64,000 nt of DNA, from positions 28,644,001 through 28,708,000 of the forward strand of contig NC_091046.1 of NCBI RefSeq assembly GCF_963966145.1, written 5' to 3'. Made by a program: the position numbers and the translations under genes. The notes beneath the pieces were generated by a model that was not told the origin of the DNA, searched no databases, and saw only the letters and a list, made by a program, of their open reading frames with translations. The DNA is from Tenebrio molitor. Lineage: Eukaryota; Arthropoda; Insecta; Coleoptera; Tenebrionidae. Shown here in pieces: positions 12,525-24,267 of this stretch; position 1 is the first letter of the stretch; the number at the start of each line of letters is the position of its first letter.

Positions 12525-12996
12525 CTGAGTTTCGGACAAGTGTCAAAGCAGGCAAGTTTTATTACAAAACCCAACATTTAAAATGAATGCTCTATACCTT
12601 CAAATTTTACATTAAATTTTTAACGACAAAATCTAATCTTTTCGTTGAATCGGACAAGTGATTTACTTAATTGTTTGTGTAGACCCCTATTTTTTAATGT
12701 TTAACAATCTAATAATAATCGCGCATAATTTTAGATAAAGAAAACATGTGTTAAAATTACATTTTTTAATTTGAAGTAATTTTATTATTACTAATCGAAC
12801 CTTCACGATCTAAAATATCTGAATTTTAAATTTCATAAAAATCCGTTGGCAAACAACCGAGACATTAGGCTCGAAAGTCTTAGCTGTGACATCCTGTATA
12901 TGCAGCTCCACCAAAAATCTGAACATGAGTCATACTGAGAAATTCCACCGAACATTATACTCCAGGCAACAATGATCTATAAAACTGCAATGTGCG

Positions 12997-13338
12997 TTGA
13001 ATGCGTCAGTTTCAATAGCTAAGAAAGGATACATTTTTATTGATATTTTAATCGCTATTTTAATGGCTTGCAAACGCAAGCATAGCAAATATAGTTCAAT
13101 TATTTCGTCAAACTACATATTTAAAGGTTTAGCCTTTGCAACCTTAGGCCCTTGGTGCAAAGAAACCATCGATTTCATTAATGTCATCGGAAACCGACTT
13201 ATCGCGGAATCAGGCGATTCAAAATCAAAGAAATTCTTTTTGGAGAGGATTTCCCTTGCCATTCAACGTGGAAACGCTGCAAGCATTCGGGGCACTTTTC
13301 CAGATTCGGCATTATTGTCGGAAATTTTTGCATTGTAA
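12997..13338 (+). pseudogene. RT-family C-terminal domain ('YxDDGT' type)
   Basis: The frame ends with LAFATLGPWCKETIDFINVI..., ERISLAIQRGNAASIRGT and a stop. This matches my recollection of the C-terminal domain of a widespread animal reverse-transcriptase family whose RT domain carries QQGDPLGP and YLDDGT motifs. The matching N-terminal/RT portion of a related copy lies at 55900-57530 (minus). Here only the last ~85 residues are recognisable; upstream is broken. Its role would have been the C-terminal part of the pol protein of a non-LTR-like element. The family name is uncertain. Confidence 0.55.
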
Positions 13339-13429
13339 ATAAAAAATGGTATGTAATTATGTTATTTTACATAAAACTTCATATATCGCTATGTTATTTT
13401 TTTAATCAATTTTTTTAATCGTATCCCAC

Positions 13430-14165
13430 CTCCACCCGGCGGCACGGCAATTTTGCCGGAGTACATACACTATTACGGATAATACTATCAAGTAATAGTG
13501 CAGTGCTTATCAACATAATTACCGGCGTCTCGCCTCCACATTTTGACTTTTTTGTGTTTTATGTTCTGTGTCACTGTTAAGGAATTTCCTCACGATGTGA
13601 CATGAGTATAATAATATACCTTTTTGAATTTCAACCACCAATGTGTTCTCTAAGTCCAAAATTTTTAAATTTTTAAAAAGAGATTGCGGTACTATTCCTG
13701 TTGCTGAAATTATAAATGGTAAAATCGAAATTTTTTCTAAACACCAAAGATTTCTCATAGCAACGGAGAGTTCTAAATATTTATTAATTTTTGTATTATA
13801 TGTCTGTGTTATATTGTGTGAATTTGGAACAGCTATATCTAAAAGATATGCTTGCTTTTGTTGTTTATTTAAAATAATAATGCCTGGTCTGTTATGCTGA
13901 ATGTGAATGTCAGTTAAAACTGTGCGATCAAAATATAATTTGTAATTGTCATTTTCTAAACAACTTTCTGGTTTATAAATGTAATGTGGTTGTGTATCCT
14001 TTAATAAATTGAATTTAACTGCTAAATTCATGTGTATAATTTTTGCGAATTTATCATGACGTTTTTTATATTTGCTTTGAGCCAAAACGGTGCAAGAAGA
14101 AATTATGTGTTCAATGGTTTCCCCTCCAGTTCCGCAAATCCTACATTTATCAATGATCGATTGTA
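13430..14165 (-). pseudogene. Dong/R4-like retrotransposon 3' end, copy A
   Basis: From 14165 downward the minus strand is open to 13519: QSIIDKCRICGTGGETIEHI starts a CX2CX8HX4C zinc motif. It is followed by the restriction-like endonuclease signature RP(D/G)III...YLLDIAVPN and a TKINKYLEL motif, then ISATGIVPQSL and HIVRKFLN. The first catalytic Asp of the RPD motif reads Gly here (NRPGIIIL), so this copy would lack an active nuclease. The RT domain is absent (5' truncation). After the stop comes the conserved 3' end at 13430-13525, with the GC hairpin CCGGCAAAATTGCCG. The 5' flank is a TAA-rich microsatellite, as expected for the Dong clade's TAA targets. Confidence 0.85.
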
Positions 14166-14226
14166 AACCGCTAATTATTGAATTATTAATTAATTATTAA
14201 TTATTAATTATTAATTATTTAATTAT
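14166..14226. repeat. (TTAATTA)n-type low-complexity run
   Basis: An AATTATT-based microsatellite directly abuts the 5' end of the truncated retrotransposon copy A, consistent with insertion into a TAA/TTA-rich target. Confidence 0.8.
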
Positions 14227-14642
14227 TTTTGACTTATCATTTGACCACATATTTATGTATGAGTTACAGCAATACCTACAGGCGAACAAAATCTTGATCT
14301 CAATTTGTCAAATAAGTTATTCAAATCTAAATGACACTGACAACCTAATTTACATAGATATGTTGCGTTGACAGCGATTTAAAATCTATAAATTCAGATT
14401 AATGTTTCCATTAATTGAAAAATAATTTTTAATACTTTTTGAAAACATGAGATATACATCGTACATCACTGAACTAAATAACAAATGATTTCAGAATTGA
14501 TAAGAAGCATAACCGTAGAAAGTTTACTGTGCTAAAATCTAGTAAGCCCTGGAAGCTCTAAAGCTCGGGACGGATTTTGTAATCGAGTGTACATATTATG
14601 TAGCTACATTGGAAATAGCATCAAAAATCACATTAAAAATGG

Positions 14643-15029
14643 CGTACTATTATTGGGAGCACGGAATTTCGGGCAGACTTGAAATTTGACTGATATGTGA
14701 ATGTGAAATAGGCTTTAGGTGCTAGACGTATTAATACCTCATTTTAATATCAACTATTGTCTCATATCATTTTGCAAATTGCATTCATCAATTCTGAAAA
14801 GCTGCAAGTGCTTAGATGTGATTTTCTGAGAACTAAACCGTCTTTTTTATTAAACTTTGGAAATCAATAACTAAAATGTAAAATAATTGTGCATAACTGT
14901 GACAGTTTATTTTGAAGTTCCGTCAAAATTAATTATTATGACATTTATGACAATAAAGCTTAGACTACATTGGGTTTTTTTAAATGACATGTAAATTGCT
15001 GCCCGAAATTCCATGCTCGCCATAGTACT
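14643..15029. mobile_element. MITE with GGAATTTCGGGCAG ends
   Basis: The left end (GAGCACGGAATTTCGGGCAG at ~14658) and right end (CTGCCCGAAATTCCATGCTC) are inverted repeats. Pairing extends outward through GTACTAT on both sides, giving about 30 bp. The interior of ~320 bp has no frame. It sits between the two inverted retrotransposon copies. Confidence 0.7.
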
Positions 15030-15540
15030 TATGTATGTACTTACAAACGATTTTATGCAAGTATCCTAGCAGAATAAATTCTCAATTAATTGTTAGAAAG
15101 CCAGTTGTGAAATGTGCTTGGGCTTTAGGACTATGTCACGGTATATAAATGGGCCACTCCTTCAATTACGGTCTGGTGAAAATTTCCGCTTTAATTACTA
15201 ATACTTTATTGAGAGGGTGTAGTATTTAAAAAATGAACACGCCAACAGATTCCCGAAAATTATTTATTCCACGAATCACGAAAATATTGTGTGTAAATTT
15301 ATGACTAGAGTCCGACCTCTTTGCATTAATTCAATAAAATTTATTATAGATAAAATATGTAGCCAAGTTGTAACCGGAAAAAGCTTCCTGAGAACGTGTT
15401 GCCGAGTGTGTTTCCAGCAAAAGCATGCAAACGTTAGAAGATTTACAATTAGCATTATACACGTGATGCTATTCCTTTGTTTTTCCGCCTTGGCTCGTCC
15501 CGTGTTTCCTTGTAGAGTACCATGTTATAGGCAGAATATA
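15030..15540. other. Noncoding, no supported feature
   Basis: A plus-strand frame (15289-15546) covers part of this and has no recognisable domain; it ends at the SINE. I see no start context or splice signals that would make it a gene. Confidence 0.35.
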
Positions 15541-15746
15541 GCCTAAGGGAGTCCGTTTCGGCTCAGGGACGCGAGGGTCGCGGGTTCGATTCCGATCCAG
15601 GGCGAAATTTAAAATAATAAAAAAAAAAAAAGGCTATATTCTATCTCGTGATTCGGAAGTCACGTTAAGCCATTGGTCCCGGTCTACTGAGTTGGTCATC
15701 ATGCCCCTCATAGATTTGTAAACCAGTCCTAGACTGTGTAACAACA
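15541..15746 (+). repeat. tRNA-derived SINE, copy B
   Basis: The head resembles a tRNA: A-box-like CGGCTCAGGGACGC and a good B box GGTTCGATTCC (GTTCGATTC core), ending in CAGGGCGAAATTT. An A-rich linker, a body shared with copy A at 1300-1446 and a tail ending GACTGTGTAACAAC then TTTTATAATAAATA follow. The tail runs directly into the 5' junction of the Dong/R4-like copy B. Function: a Pol III retroposon, not an active tRNA gene, because there is no complete cloverleaf. Confidence 0.75.
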
Positions 15747-15756
15747 TTTTATAATA

Positions 15757-16491
15757 AATATGCGGTCGATCATTGATAAATGTAGGATTTGTGGAACTGA
15801 AGGGGAAACCATTGAACACATCATTTCTTCTTGCACCGTTTTGGCTCAAAGCGAATATAAGAAACGTCATGATATATTCGCTAAAATAATACACATGAAT
15901 TTAGCAGTTAAATTCAACTTATTAAAGAATACACAACCACATTATATTTATAAACCAGAAAGTTGTTTGGAAAATGACAATTACAAATTATATTTTGATC
16001 GTACACTTTTAACTGACATTCATATTCAGCATAACAGACCAGACATTATTATTTTAAATAAACAACAAAAGCAAGCATATCTTTTAGATATAGCTGTTCC
16101 AAATTCACACAATATAACACAGACATATAACACAAAAATTAATAAATATTTAGAACTCTCCGTTGCTATGAGAAATCTAAAAAAATCGATTTTATCACTT
16201 ATAATTTCAGCAACGGGAATAGTACCGCAATCTCTTTTTAAAAATTTAAAAATTTTGGACTTAGAGAACACATTGGTAGTTGAAATTCAACAAGGGTGTA
16301 TTATTATACTCATGTCATATCGTAAGGAAATTCCTTAACATGACACAGAACATAAAACACAAAAAAGTCAAAATGTGGAGGCGAGACGCCGGTAATTATG
16401 TTGATAAGCACTGCACTATTACTTGATAGTATTATCCGTAATAGTGTATGTACTCCGGCAAAATTGCCGTGCCGCTAGGTGGTGGAGGGTT
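15757..16491 (+). pseudogene. Dong/R4-like retrotransposon 3' end, copy B
   Basis: The open frame 15760-16338 gives a zinc motif CRICGTEGETIEHIISSC (Cys8, Cys11, His20, Cys25), then the nuclease signature NRPDIIILNKQ...AYLLDIAVP, TKINKYLEL and SATGIVPQSL. A short in-frame deletion removes residues after AMRNL compared with copy A, and a +1 shift near 16290 changes the C-terminus. The RT domain is absent. Because RPD...LLD and K..KY are kept, the nuclease core looks intact, but the fragment cannot be autonomous. The 3' end with the CCGGCAAAATTGCCG hairpin closes at ~16491, followed by (AAT)n. Confidence 0.88.
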
Positions 16492-16523
16492 AAGAAAAAT
16501 AATAAATAATAATAATAATACCA
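16492..16523 (+). repeat. (TAA)n microsatellite at retrotransposon 3' junction
   Basis: AATAATAAATAATAATAATAAT directly follows the 3' end of copy B. The SINE tail ahead of copy B ends in ATAATAAATA, so both flanks are TAA-like. Confidence 0.8.
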
Positions 16524-16836
16524 ATATTAGTTTTTACAATATTTATACATATACGTATTTGCGATTCTAATATGTATGCTTCGTGCATCGAGAGATTGGG
16601 AAATTTTAATTTAAATTGTATTAAATTAACACAACACTACATAATGCACTAGAATACACTAATTAGGGCATAATTTCAGGGCAAAAATGTTACTGCTTGA
16701 AAGATATATTTCAAATTTTACGTGCGCTAGGTACTACTTTCTCTACGTAGAATTTAGTGATTTTTATTATGTTAACCAATCTCTCGCTGGACAAACTATA
16801 CATACTTCTTCCTGTGTCGTCTGCAAAGGATTTTTT

Positions 16837-17076
16837 CTATTTTTTAATATATTCTTTGTATATGTTTAATAAATATGAATGAGGCCGATTAAGTAGTTCT
16901 ATGGCAGGCAAATTATTAAAAGTGTGGCCTCGAATACCTGTTAGGGTTAGCATACGCAGCAGGTTATAATGACAAACTCCTGGATCTTGGAATGCAGTGC
17001 AGCATTTTCGCATTATTACCACGTCCGCTTCTACAGTTTTAGAGAATGAATGTATACCGCAATGCAGCTTCGAAAA
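16837..17076 (-). CDS. Candidate coding segment, unknown protein
   Basis: The minus strand is open through TFSKLHCGIHSFSKTVEADV, then MRKCCTAFQDPGVCHYNLLR and MLTLTGIRGHTFNN, to a stop at 16837. An acceptor (AAACTGTAG) before GCGGACGTGG and a donor-like CAG|GTATTC after LTLT could bound an exon, with phase 1 at its start, compatible with the signal exon at 24222. The amino-acid mix looks coding but I recognise no family. It may be an exon of the minus-strand gene or an old retroelement piece. Confidence 0.3.
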   Translation of the reverse strand, partial: FSKLHCGIHSFSKTVEADVVIMRKCCTAFQDPGVCHYNLLRMLTLTGIRGHTFNNLPAIELLNRPHSYLLNIYKEYIKK

Positions 17077-17079
17077 TGT

Positions 17080-17976
17080 TCGTTAGATTGGAACGATTTT
17101 TTATAACAAAATTTATTTTTAATTTTTATAATTTTAAAATTATTCAAGTTTTAAAAGATTTATTTATCATACCACCGAAGAACACAGTTAAAATATATGA
17201 TTGTTTGATAAATCTTCAGTCATTTGAAAATAGTAACGGCAAATGAATTTAAAAAAAAGCTGCATTTTCCATTAAATCGAATAATTTTTAAATTAATAAA
17301 CATCTGTCAAAATAAATATAAAATCATACAGTGGTCTAAAATAATATCGTGTCATTAGTGCCAACTAAAATTAAATGCTTAAAAGGGAGCGGTTCAAATT
17401 GACCATTAATTAACTTAATTTGATTATCAAAATAAAAACTGTCTAAATTTCACTTTAACCTTCAGCTTTAAATTAATGTGTAATTTTCACGAATTCCCAT
17501 AAATTCCGTTTGAGAACGAGAATATAATATGTAATTGTGTTTTCATTTATTGCTACAAATACAATTTGGAAGTAAGCTTATTAAGTTCTTTTTTTTATTG
17601 TAGTTTGTCTAGTTATTTACCTTACACTCCAGTGGTTTTAGTTTAGTAAAATTTTAGTATACATAGTTTTTTTCAGGTACATATTTGCTACTTGAGAATG
17701 TGATGAAAATTCACTGAAGCCCTTGGTGTCACCTCCAAAATGATATACTCGTACATACAACATATTTACTAAATTACGTAAGGTTGTAGGTAAACATTTA
17801 TGCTTGCTAAACAATGGCAATTTTTGATAGAATCTTAATTATTAACATTCATTGAACGCACACCCTCTTACCTCTCCCCCAACTTGCTGTGAAGGTCATG
17901 CCAACAGAAAAAGAAAAATTTCATGCATTTGCCTTCATTTCACAATTTGAATAAGTAAATTATTAAAACATAAATA
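17080..17976. other. AT-rich noncoding stretch
   Basis: No supported feature. Confidence 0.45.
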
Positions 17977-18339
17977 CAGTGTGGAACAAAATGATTGTTA
18001 TCTAGTTACGTTTGCATTACCTTTATAAAAATACGAAATGCCGCTCTACAAAAAAAAAGAAGGCCTAACCTCAAAATATGTTTCCAAATTCCAAACATGA
18101 TTTACTGCGAAGGGATGATATGAATGCAAAGTTGAGATTGAAATTGAAAAGGAAATTAAAAAGGAGCTAACAAAAGCAAGTCACAGCTAGTGTTGAAAGT
18201 GACCACCAACGTTTGTTAACTCAATTTTGACAGAACTAATACATATGTAGTTTAGCACTTAAAAAAAAAAAAAAGAGCGGTGCAGGAATGTGCAAAAATT
18301 CCAAAGCAAACTAGATGACAATCATTTTGTTCCACACTG
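17977..18339. mobile_element. Mariner-type MITE, 363 bp
   Basis: The TIRs are ~30 bp. The left begins CAGTGTGGAACAAAATGATT, then GTTATCTAGTT; the right, inverted, ends AATCATTTTGTTCCACACTG. TA flanks both ends (17975-17976 and 18340-18341). The interior is noncoding. Confidence 0.9.
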
Positions 18340-18344
18340 TATTA

Positions 18345-18985
18345 GATACATATTTGAATAGCCTACTTCCTAAATTTAGAAAAAGCCTAATAATGAAAAA
18401 AACTATATGATATTTAATTATTATAATTATTGATTTCAGTTCAATGTGTAGTGTTTGGGTATCTGTAGAGTCCTAATCTGTGGGTACCACTAAAACAAAC
18501 ATTCACTATAAAAATTCCTTATTTTAATTACTGTTGCATTTGAGTTTACCACTGAATGCATAATATAATCTTTGAATATTCTTTTATAATAGTCCGATTA
18601 TATGCATCCACTCTGAAAATTCAAGTGGAGAAAAATGTCAACTGTCGAATAACTTAATACGCATGGACTCAAGTTGAAATTAAAACATATTTCAAACATT
18701 CTTTTTACATTTAGATGGTACCAGGATTACCATTACCAACCTAATAAATTTTGTCATATTGACCTAAATTGTAGAATGAAGGGTATGCCTGTAGAAAGCA
18801 TTTTCAAGAGAGTTATTAATGGAATAGATAATTTATTCAGTAATTCAGATTTTTTCGCATTTTATGAAGTGGAAATTTTGCACAATTTGTCTTTTATTTC
18901 CTTTTTTCGGTATCATTCACTATTTAAATGAATTTAAAAACACCTCGCCTTATTGACAACACACCTGACTAATTTACTCATTATT
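18345..18985. other. Noncoding, one weak frame
   Basis: A plus-strand frame (about 18712-18931) follows an acceptor-like ACATTTAG and reads WYQDYHYQPNKF..., with no recognisable domain and no donor. I do not support it as a gene. Confidence 0.35.
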
Positions 18986-18990
18986 TCAGC

Positions 18991-19433
18991 ATAGTGTTGT
19001 CGGTTATTTAAATGTCCGTCCAATAAATGACTGCTCATGGTCATTTATCGGACATGTCATATTGATAAATGTCCGGACATTTATGAATGTGCGCCCAATG
19101 GACAATATAACATTATACTTTTTTTGTTTTTCGTCTTACAGGTTTGTTAATTGTGTTTTACTGTTTAGCTCTATTTATAAAAAAACATTTATAATTAAAA
19201 AAAGTCATGAAATTATTCATAATTCTCATATTCGTAACACAGTTTGGATATTTTTTATTTTTCTGTTGTGTATTTATTAATATTAATATATCGAATTAAA
19301 GCTCTTGATGAGACCAATAAAATGACGTCACTCTAAAGTTATTCTATAAAGGACCAGTAAGTGACTGGTCATTTCTCGGTCACATTGGACGGTCACGTCA
19401 CAAAAAATAAATGACCGGACATTTTGCAACACT
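18991..19433. mobile_element. hAT-type non-autonomous element, 443 bp
   Basis: The left end AGTGTTGTCGG and right end GCAACACT are inverted, and inner arms repeat AAATGTCCG / CGGACATTT. The 8-bp flank ATTTCAGC is duplicated exactly (18983-18990 and 19434-19441), as expected for hAT insertion. Internally there are several copies of GGACATTTAT/ATAAATGTCC arranged as nested palindromes. A plus-strand frame (19062-19280) is not transposase. Confidence 0.85.
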
Positions 19434-19441
19434 ATTTCAGC

Positions 19442-20638
19442 TTCAGCTTCAGCATAATGTAACAAATTTTACGATAATGCAGTGCGAGTGTTAAGTCAAG
19501 CCAATTTTATAAAATCGAAATATGTAGTCGAATTTTTTAATACTCCTATAGGACAGATTTATGTTATTTTTTTTAAAACGCGCCTTTTCAGATCATTGTC
19601 ATTATTCGATCGTTTTTGATTTCACATTAAGACGTCATCGACAGTTTTTCAGATAATGATGTTTAAAGCAAAAACAAAAATGCACACAAAATGAGTTTGG
19701 TGGAGTATTGACAGAGTCTAACAGTTTCAGAACGATCTGCACCTAATAAAATATCATTAATTAACTAAAAATAATAATTAAAGCAGGTGTTGAAATTGCT
19801 AAATTCTTAATAATATTCAAGCAAAAATCTAAAATCTTAGAGAATACTACGCAGGCGGTTTGCATGATATAGTTTACGTCAAAAGTATAAAAGAAACAAG
19901 TGTGTTTGTTCCATTTCATTTTCTTAAATGATGCCACCTTTAACATAACACCTCTTTTTTATACATATTATGATAGATGAAAATTGGACATTAACTATGT
20001 ATTTCTTTTATTATTTTGTTTAAAAGAAGAAGGCTGCATATCCGTAACAGGTTTCATTCATTTCCTTTTCTATTAAAGAAATTTTATGTTACATCTTTAC
20101 TGTTTTGCTATAAAATATTATTAAACATTTTCCACAGTAAAAATCGTTTATTTTTTCGTATTTACGTACTCGTTTCATTACGCTGTTCCAGTAAAATTAA
20201 TGTGCATACATTTTTTACTTAACAATTTTCTCTTTTAATCCCAATGTCCACAATAAACCGTGTGGCAACGGCATAATAAAAGCTCTAATAAATGATCTTT
20301 TCATAAAATAGGCGTTAGATTGGGTTAAGGCCAACCAATCAATATGTCAATGCTATTTAAGTGAAAACCGGGTGCCGAAGTAACTAACAACAGATTAATT
20401 ATCTTGTCACATGGAAGATATTATTTAAAACGAATTTTCTTCCGGCAAATTATTTTCGAATTTATTCCCAAGAAACTACAAAATATTACCTGTCAAAAAA
20501 TACTACCTAAAGATGTAGAATTTTCAAATTATGTTAATATCATCAGAAATGTTACTTTTTAACGTTTATTAACGTTATTGGAATTAAATTTAAAAAAACT
20601 TTAACTTTTTTTCTCTAAAAAAGTCCGGAACGAGTAGG
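19442..20638. other. AT-rich noncoding stretch
   Basis: A short (CAGCTT)n-like repeat follows the hAT element (CTTCAGCTTCAGC). Otherwise nothing is supported. Confidence 0.45.
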
Positions 20639-20640
20639 TA

Positions 20641-20898
20641 CAGTTGCGGAATTAAAATTTCGGGCACTATTGTCAATGTCATGATATAAACTCTAAAACA
20701 ACCTTTACGTTAATAACCTTATTTTTTACTCTTGTCATGTTTTTGTCTTTTTGGCATTCAAAAATTGTCATTTGTGGCATAATAACGGGTAGGCAACATA
20801 TCAAAGCGATGTCAGTCATGATGACAGTAGAAGGTGCTTTACAGAGATTTTCTTGAAGTGACAGAAAAATAGTGCCCGAAATTTTAATTCCGCAACTG
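20641..20898. mobile_element. MITE with CAGTTGCGGAATT ends, copy 1
   Basis: The ends are ~31-bp inverted repeats (CAGTTGCGGAATTAAAATTT and CGGGCACTATT), flanked by TA on both sides. It is nearly identical along its whole length to the copy at 57735-58000, which suggests recent movement. It has no coding capacity. Confidence 0.93.
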
Positions 20899-20904
20899 TA
20901 AATA

Positions 20905-23900
20905 GTTTATAGTCACCGTAATATCTACTGCAACTACAAAACTCAATTATTATTACACTAAATGTTTCATGATTTCTGTAAATGTACAGTGACACTCAAC
21001 ATACGTATTACTACATGTGTAATAAACTTTTTGTCAAGAGTAGGCATCTTAAAATATTTATTTTTTGCATTAAATATTTCTTTATGTTTAAAATTCCAAT
21101 ACTACCTATATACATAGATATATGCCAAACAAGTTTCTGACAAAATTACTATAGATATCAAATTGTTAGTAATGATTTAAGAGACACAGGACAAACAAAA
21201 TCGGCATTTTGGAGTTACTTAATTATAATGGTTAATGGCCATGTGACGATAAGCAAATATGTACGTCGAAGACAGTTTAAAACGATCAAAAGTACAAAAA
21301 ATTTAACATTAATACATATGTACTTACAATTTCTCGTAAAATAACTGTCAAGAAATGATTGCGGGAAGCTGTAGCAGCTAAATACAGAATTTTCGATCGA
21401 TTTTAACGACGTCCATATATTCTCAAACACACCCAAAATGACGTCACCTTACTGCCTTAATTCAAAAAGTCAACGAAATATCCACTCTACCGTCCCTTGC
21501 GCCACTCACCATTCATTAAACCATTTACAATAGGGGCTTCTAATGACAATTTATTTGAATGATTTCGATTTAGTGAAATCAATTAACATACCTATTTAAC
21601 CAACCACATAAACATGATTATTCAAACGCAATAACTGTATAAAAAATTAGTAAAGCAAACTTTTATCTATAATCTTCAGGAAGAAGGTTTACTACAAACA
21701 ATTAGAATATTAGTGCGAAAATTGTTTACCAAATAAAATGTATATTTAAAAAAATGTTTATTGAGGCACCAAAATATCCCACAGTGACGAATTAAAATGA
21801 TCAAGTTACATTTTTATGTAACTAACATTTTAATTGGTTGTATTAAAATGTGGTATGAGTTAATTAAACAATGCAATTAACAAATTAACTCATTTCAACT
21901 TTCATGAAAATTTAAAGAATTATTTTTTTTACAAATGTATATGTATTCAGAAAAACATTTTATTAGGTAAATATTTTTCAAAACTACATGAAGAGGGCTG
22001 GGCACATGAGGTGCCCGGCTTCGTCGAGTGTTACTAGAAGCGTAACGAAAAAGGATATGACTCAATCAATAAAATCTATTGTAACGTAAACCAAACCAAA
22101 TAGCGGAGAAAGTCAATAATAAATGCCAAGCGTACTAAATGCTTTCATGATATGAAAATAAATGAAAATATTTTTTTATTTGCACAAGGACATTAAAAAA
22201 ATTGGTTGACCTTAAATTCAGTGATATCAAAAACCCCTTCCTCAAATTTGTTACCATGCATTTTAATGAGCCCCCATTCCATTTTATACCCAGCAACAAC
22301 ACAATTAAAGTCTAATTTATTTTAATTTTATTCATAATATGTCTTTCCAGAGCAAGATGTATTCTATTAGCTATGCCTCGTTGACATCTATAATTTATTT
22401 TAAATAAGCAGCCTCAAAAAAATATTAAATTATGAATTAACTACAATGTTAGGACGAACTCAACAAACATTCAATCAGCTTCAAAAAATTAATCACATAA
22501 AATTCACCATTCAATAATAAAGAAATATCTGTTTACATTGATGAAGCTCATATATCATAGTTTATTTATAAATAAAATTCTTTTGAGATAAGACAAAGCT
22601 ATTCCACATAATAGAGGCTCATTGAAACTTCATATTCCGGATAAAAATAATTTTAAGTAGGGAGATAACCAGCAGAGCACTATTACATCAAAAGCACACC
22701 CATTCAAACGTTACCAATGGAATTTCTTTAGAGGGCTACCTATATTAGGTCAACGAAAACACGATAACGTTCGTTCATAAGGAAATTAAATTACCCCTTT
22801 GCATTTTTACTTCTTCTGACAATAATATGGTGTCAGTAACGAAGTACCCTTCCAACTTAATCTATTTCAACATGCAATCGAGTTGATTTAGCGTCACAAA
22901 AATTTTTACTCCCTACACTATTGATTCTGTTTACTTTGCCTAAATTTACTGGTTATGACTTTGATTTAACACATTGTGAAATTCATGGATCGTTGGTTAG
23001 GTTATTAAATAATTTTCTACAGCTGCTACTAGTGTTATTCAATACTCTCTGAAAACAATAATTTAACTTGAAACTTTAATTAAGAATTACTCACAATGGA
23101 ATGTTCTGTTTTTATTGTATTTTTTATATATTCAAAACAAATTCTTAATGTCGTTTTTTTTGTTATCATTAATACGTACCTACCGTTCTAACTAAAATAC
23201 ACCAAGTTGTTCCATTTAAAAACGAAGCTGTAACCCAATTAACGAAACGCCCAAAACCTGCCCGTTCATATTGAAAGTATCTTTCATTAAAAAAAAAATT
23301 ATATGAACTTATGTACTTCCGAATATCAACTGACTTGCACCAATTTGGTTGTTTTAAAATATGCAGTGATTCATGAGAGTATATAAAAATAAATTACAAA
23401 AAGTGAAGCCACCAATGTGGGAATGTAGCTTGTAAATATAAACGAAACTCACAAGTGACATCAATCTTTCTTCTTCACGCAATCCAAAAGTGAAATGTAA
23501 CATAAACATAACCTAGAAAGTTCATCTTTTATTGCATTTTGTTACGCAAACTATTTTAGTGTTTATCCGTTTTATAGACTGAAGCTATCGTTTCATTTAA
23601 CTTAAACAAAATTAGTAGAATATCATGTTGTTGCGATTGATGTTCAATAGACAAATATGTACCTAGTAGTCCTAGTATGTACTCAAAATAAATATATAAT
23701 ATCTTGGACTGTTAAATTTAAAAAATTAAAAACAAAATAAATCACATGAAAAATGTACGTTAAAATCGTCAAATATTTAACACTAAAACTCCGTTAATTA
23801 AAAAAAATTGTTTTTACCAATTAAATGGTCGAAAAATATATTTATCCTCACATTCATCGTACAATATCTACCAGCTAGCTAAAATTATAACGCTCTCCAA

Positions 23901-24215
23901 GCTGTAGATCCTAGATCCTACAGTGAACCGTAATGCACCACGTAACCCCTTCCGAGGGTTAATTGTTAGCATATGTCTTCAGCTTTTAAAATTTAAAAAG
24001 ATACCTACTAATGAACCGACACACAATAAAATTGGCAACTTTAAAATGTATTGTGTTTCAAAACTGTTCCTATGCGAGTTACAGATAATATTAAATTAAT
24101 AAGAAAACAAAACGGTGCAGTCAATGCCCGAAGAGTTTCTTGGTCGCACTTTTAAATGAAACACTTTATGTGGTCACTGAGCAGGTAAATATTATAGGCT
24201 GCTGTGTTGAGAAAT
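20905..24215. other. AT-rich noncoding stretch, probably intronic
   Basis: Over 3 kb without a supported element. A possible exon at 21312-21428 (minus; open frame ending at GTAAGT) was considered weak because its acceptor follows an in-frame stop by a few bases. A small hairpin (GGGCAC/GTGCCC at 22004-22018) is present. If the first exon at 24222 is real, this is the start of its intron. Confidence 0.4.
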
Positions 24216-24221
24216 TCTTAC

Positions 24222-24267
24222 CGGTATAAAGAAGTACAAAGGTAAACGCCAAAATCTTCGTTTCCAT
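24222..24267 (-). CDS. Signal-peptide first coding exon
   Basis: Reading leftward from 24267, ATG opens METKILAFTFVLLYT plus one base, then a good donor (CG|GTAAGAATT). The 15 residues make a typical signal-peptide start: one charged residue then a hydrophobic core. The start context AGAAGAATGG is favourable. The exon is 46 nt, ending in phase 1, the usual arrangement for insect secreted and receptor genes. Upstream DNA (24268-24560) is markedly GC-richer with CpGs, like a promoter/5' UTR. The product cannot be named, since the downstream exons are not securely identified; weak candidates lie at 16.9, 12.4, 4.9 and 2.7 kb on the same strand. Confidence 0.5.

Noticed and set aside
15541..15615. 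Working tRNA gene
   Set aside because: A and B boxes are present but no acceptor stem closes, and the head is fused to a SINE body found at a second place.
13430..16491. Single giant hairpin from the two inverted retrotransposon copies
   Set aside because: The flanks and lesions differ (the Gly change, the in-frame deletion), so they look like independent insertions rather than one inverted duplication.
18674..18931. 85-codon plus-strand frame
   Set aside because: No domain, no donor, low-complexity residues; not distinguishable from chance.
21312..21428. Exon on the minus strand ending at GTAAGT (NIWTSLKSIENSVFS...)
   Set aside because: A stop lies just upstream in frame and the only usable acceptor (TTAAGGCAGTAAG) is poor; joining it to the 16.9-kb candidate would create a stop.
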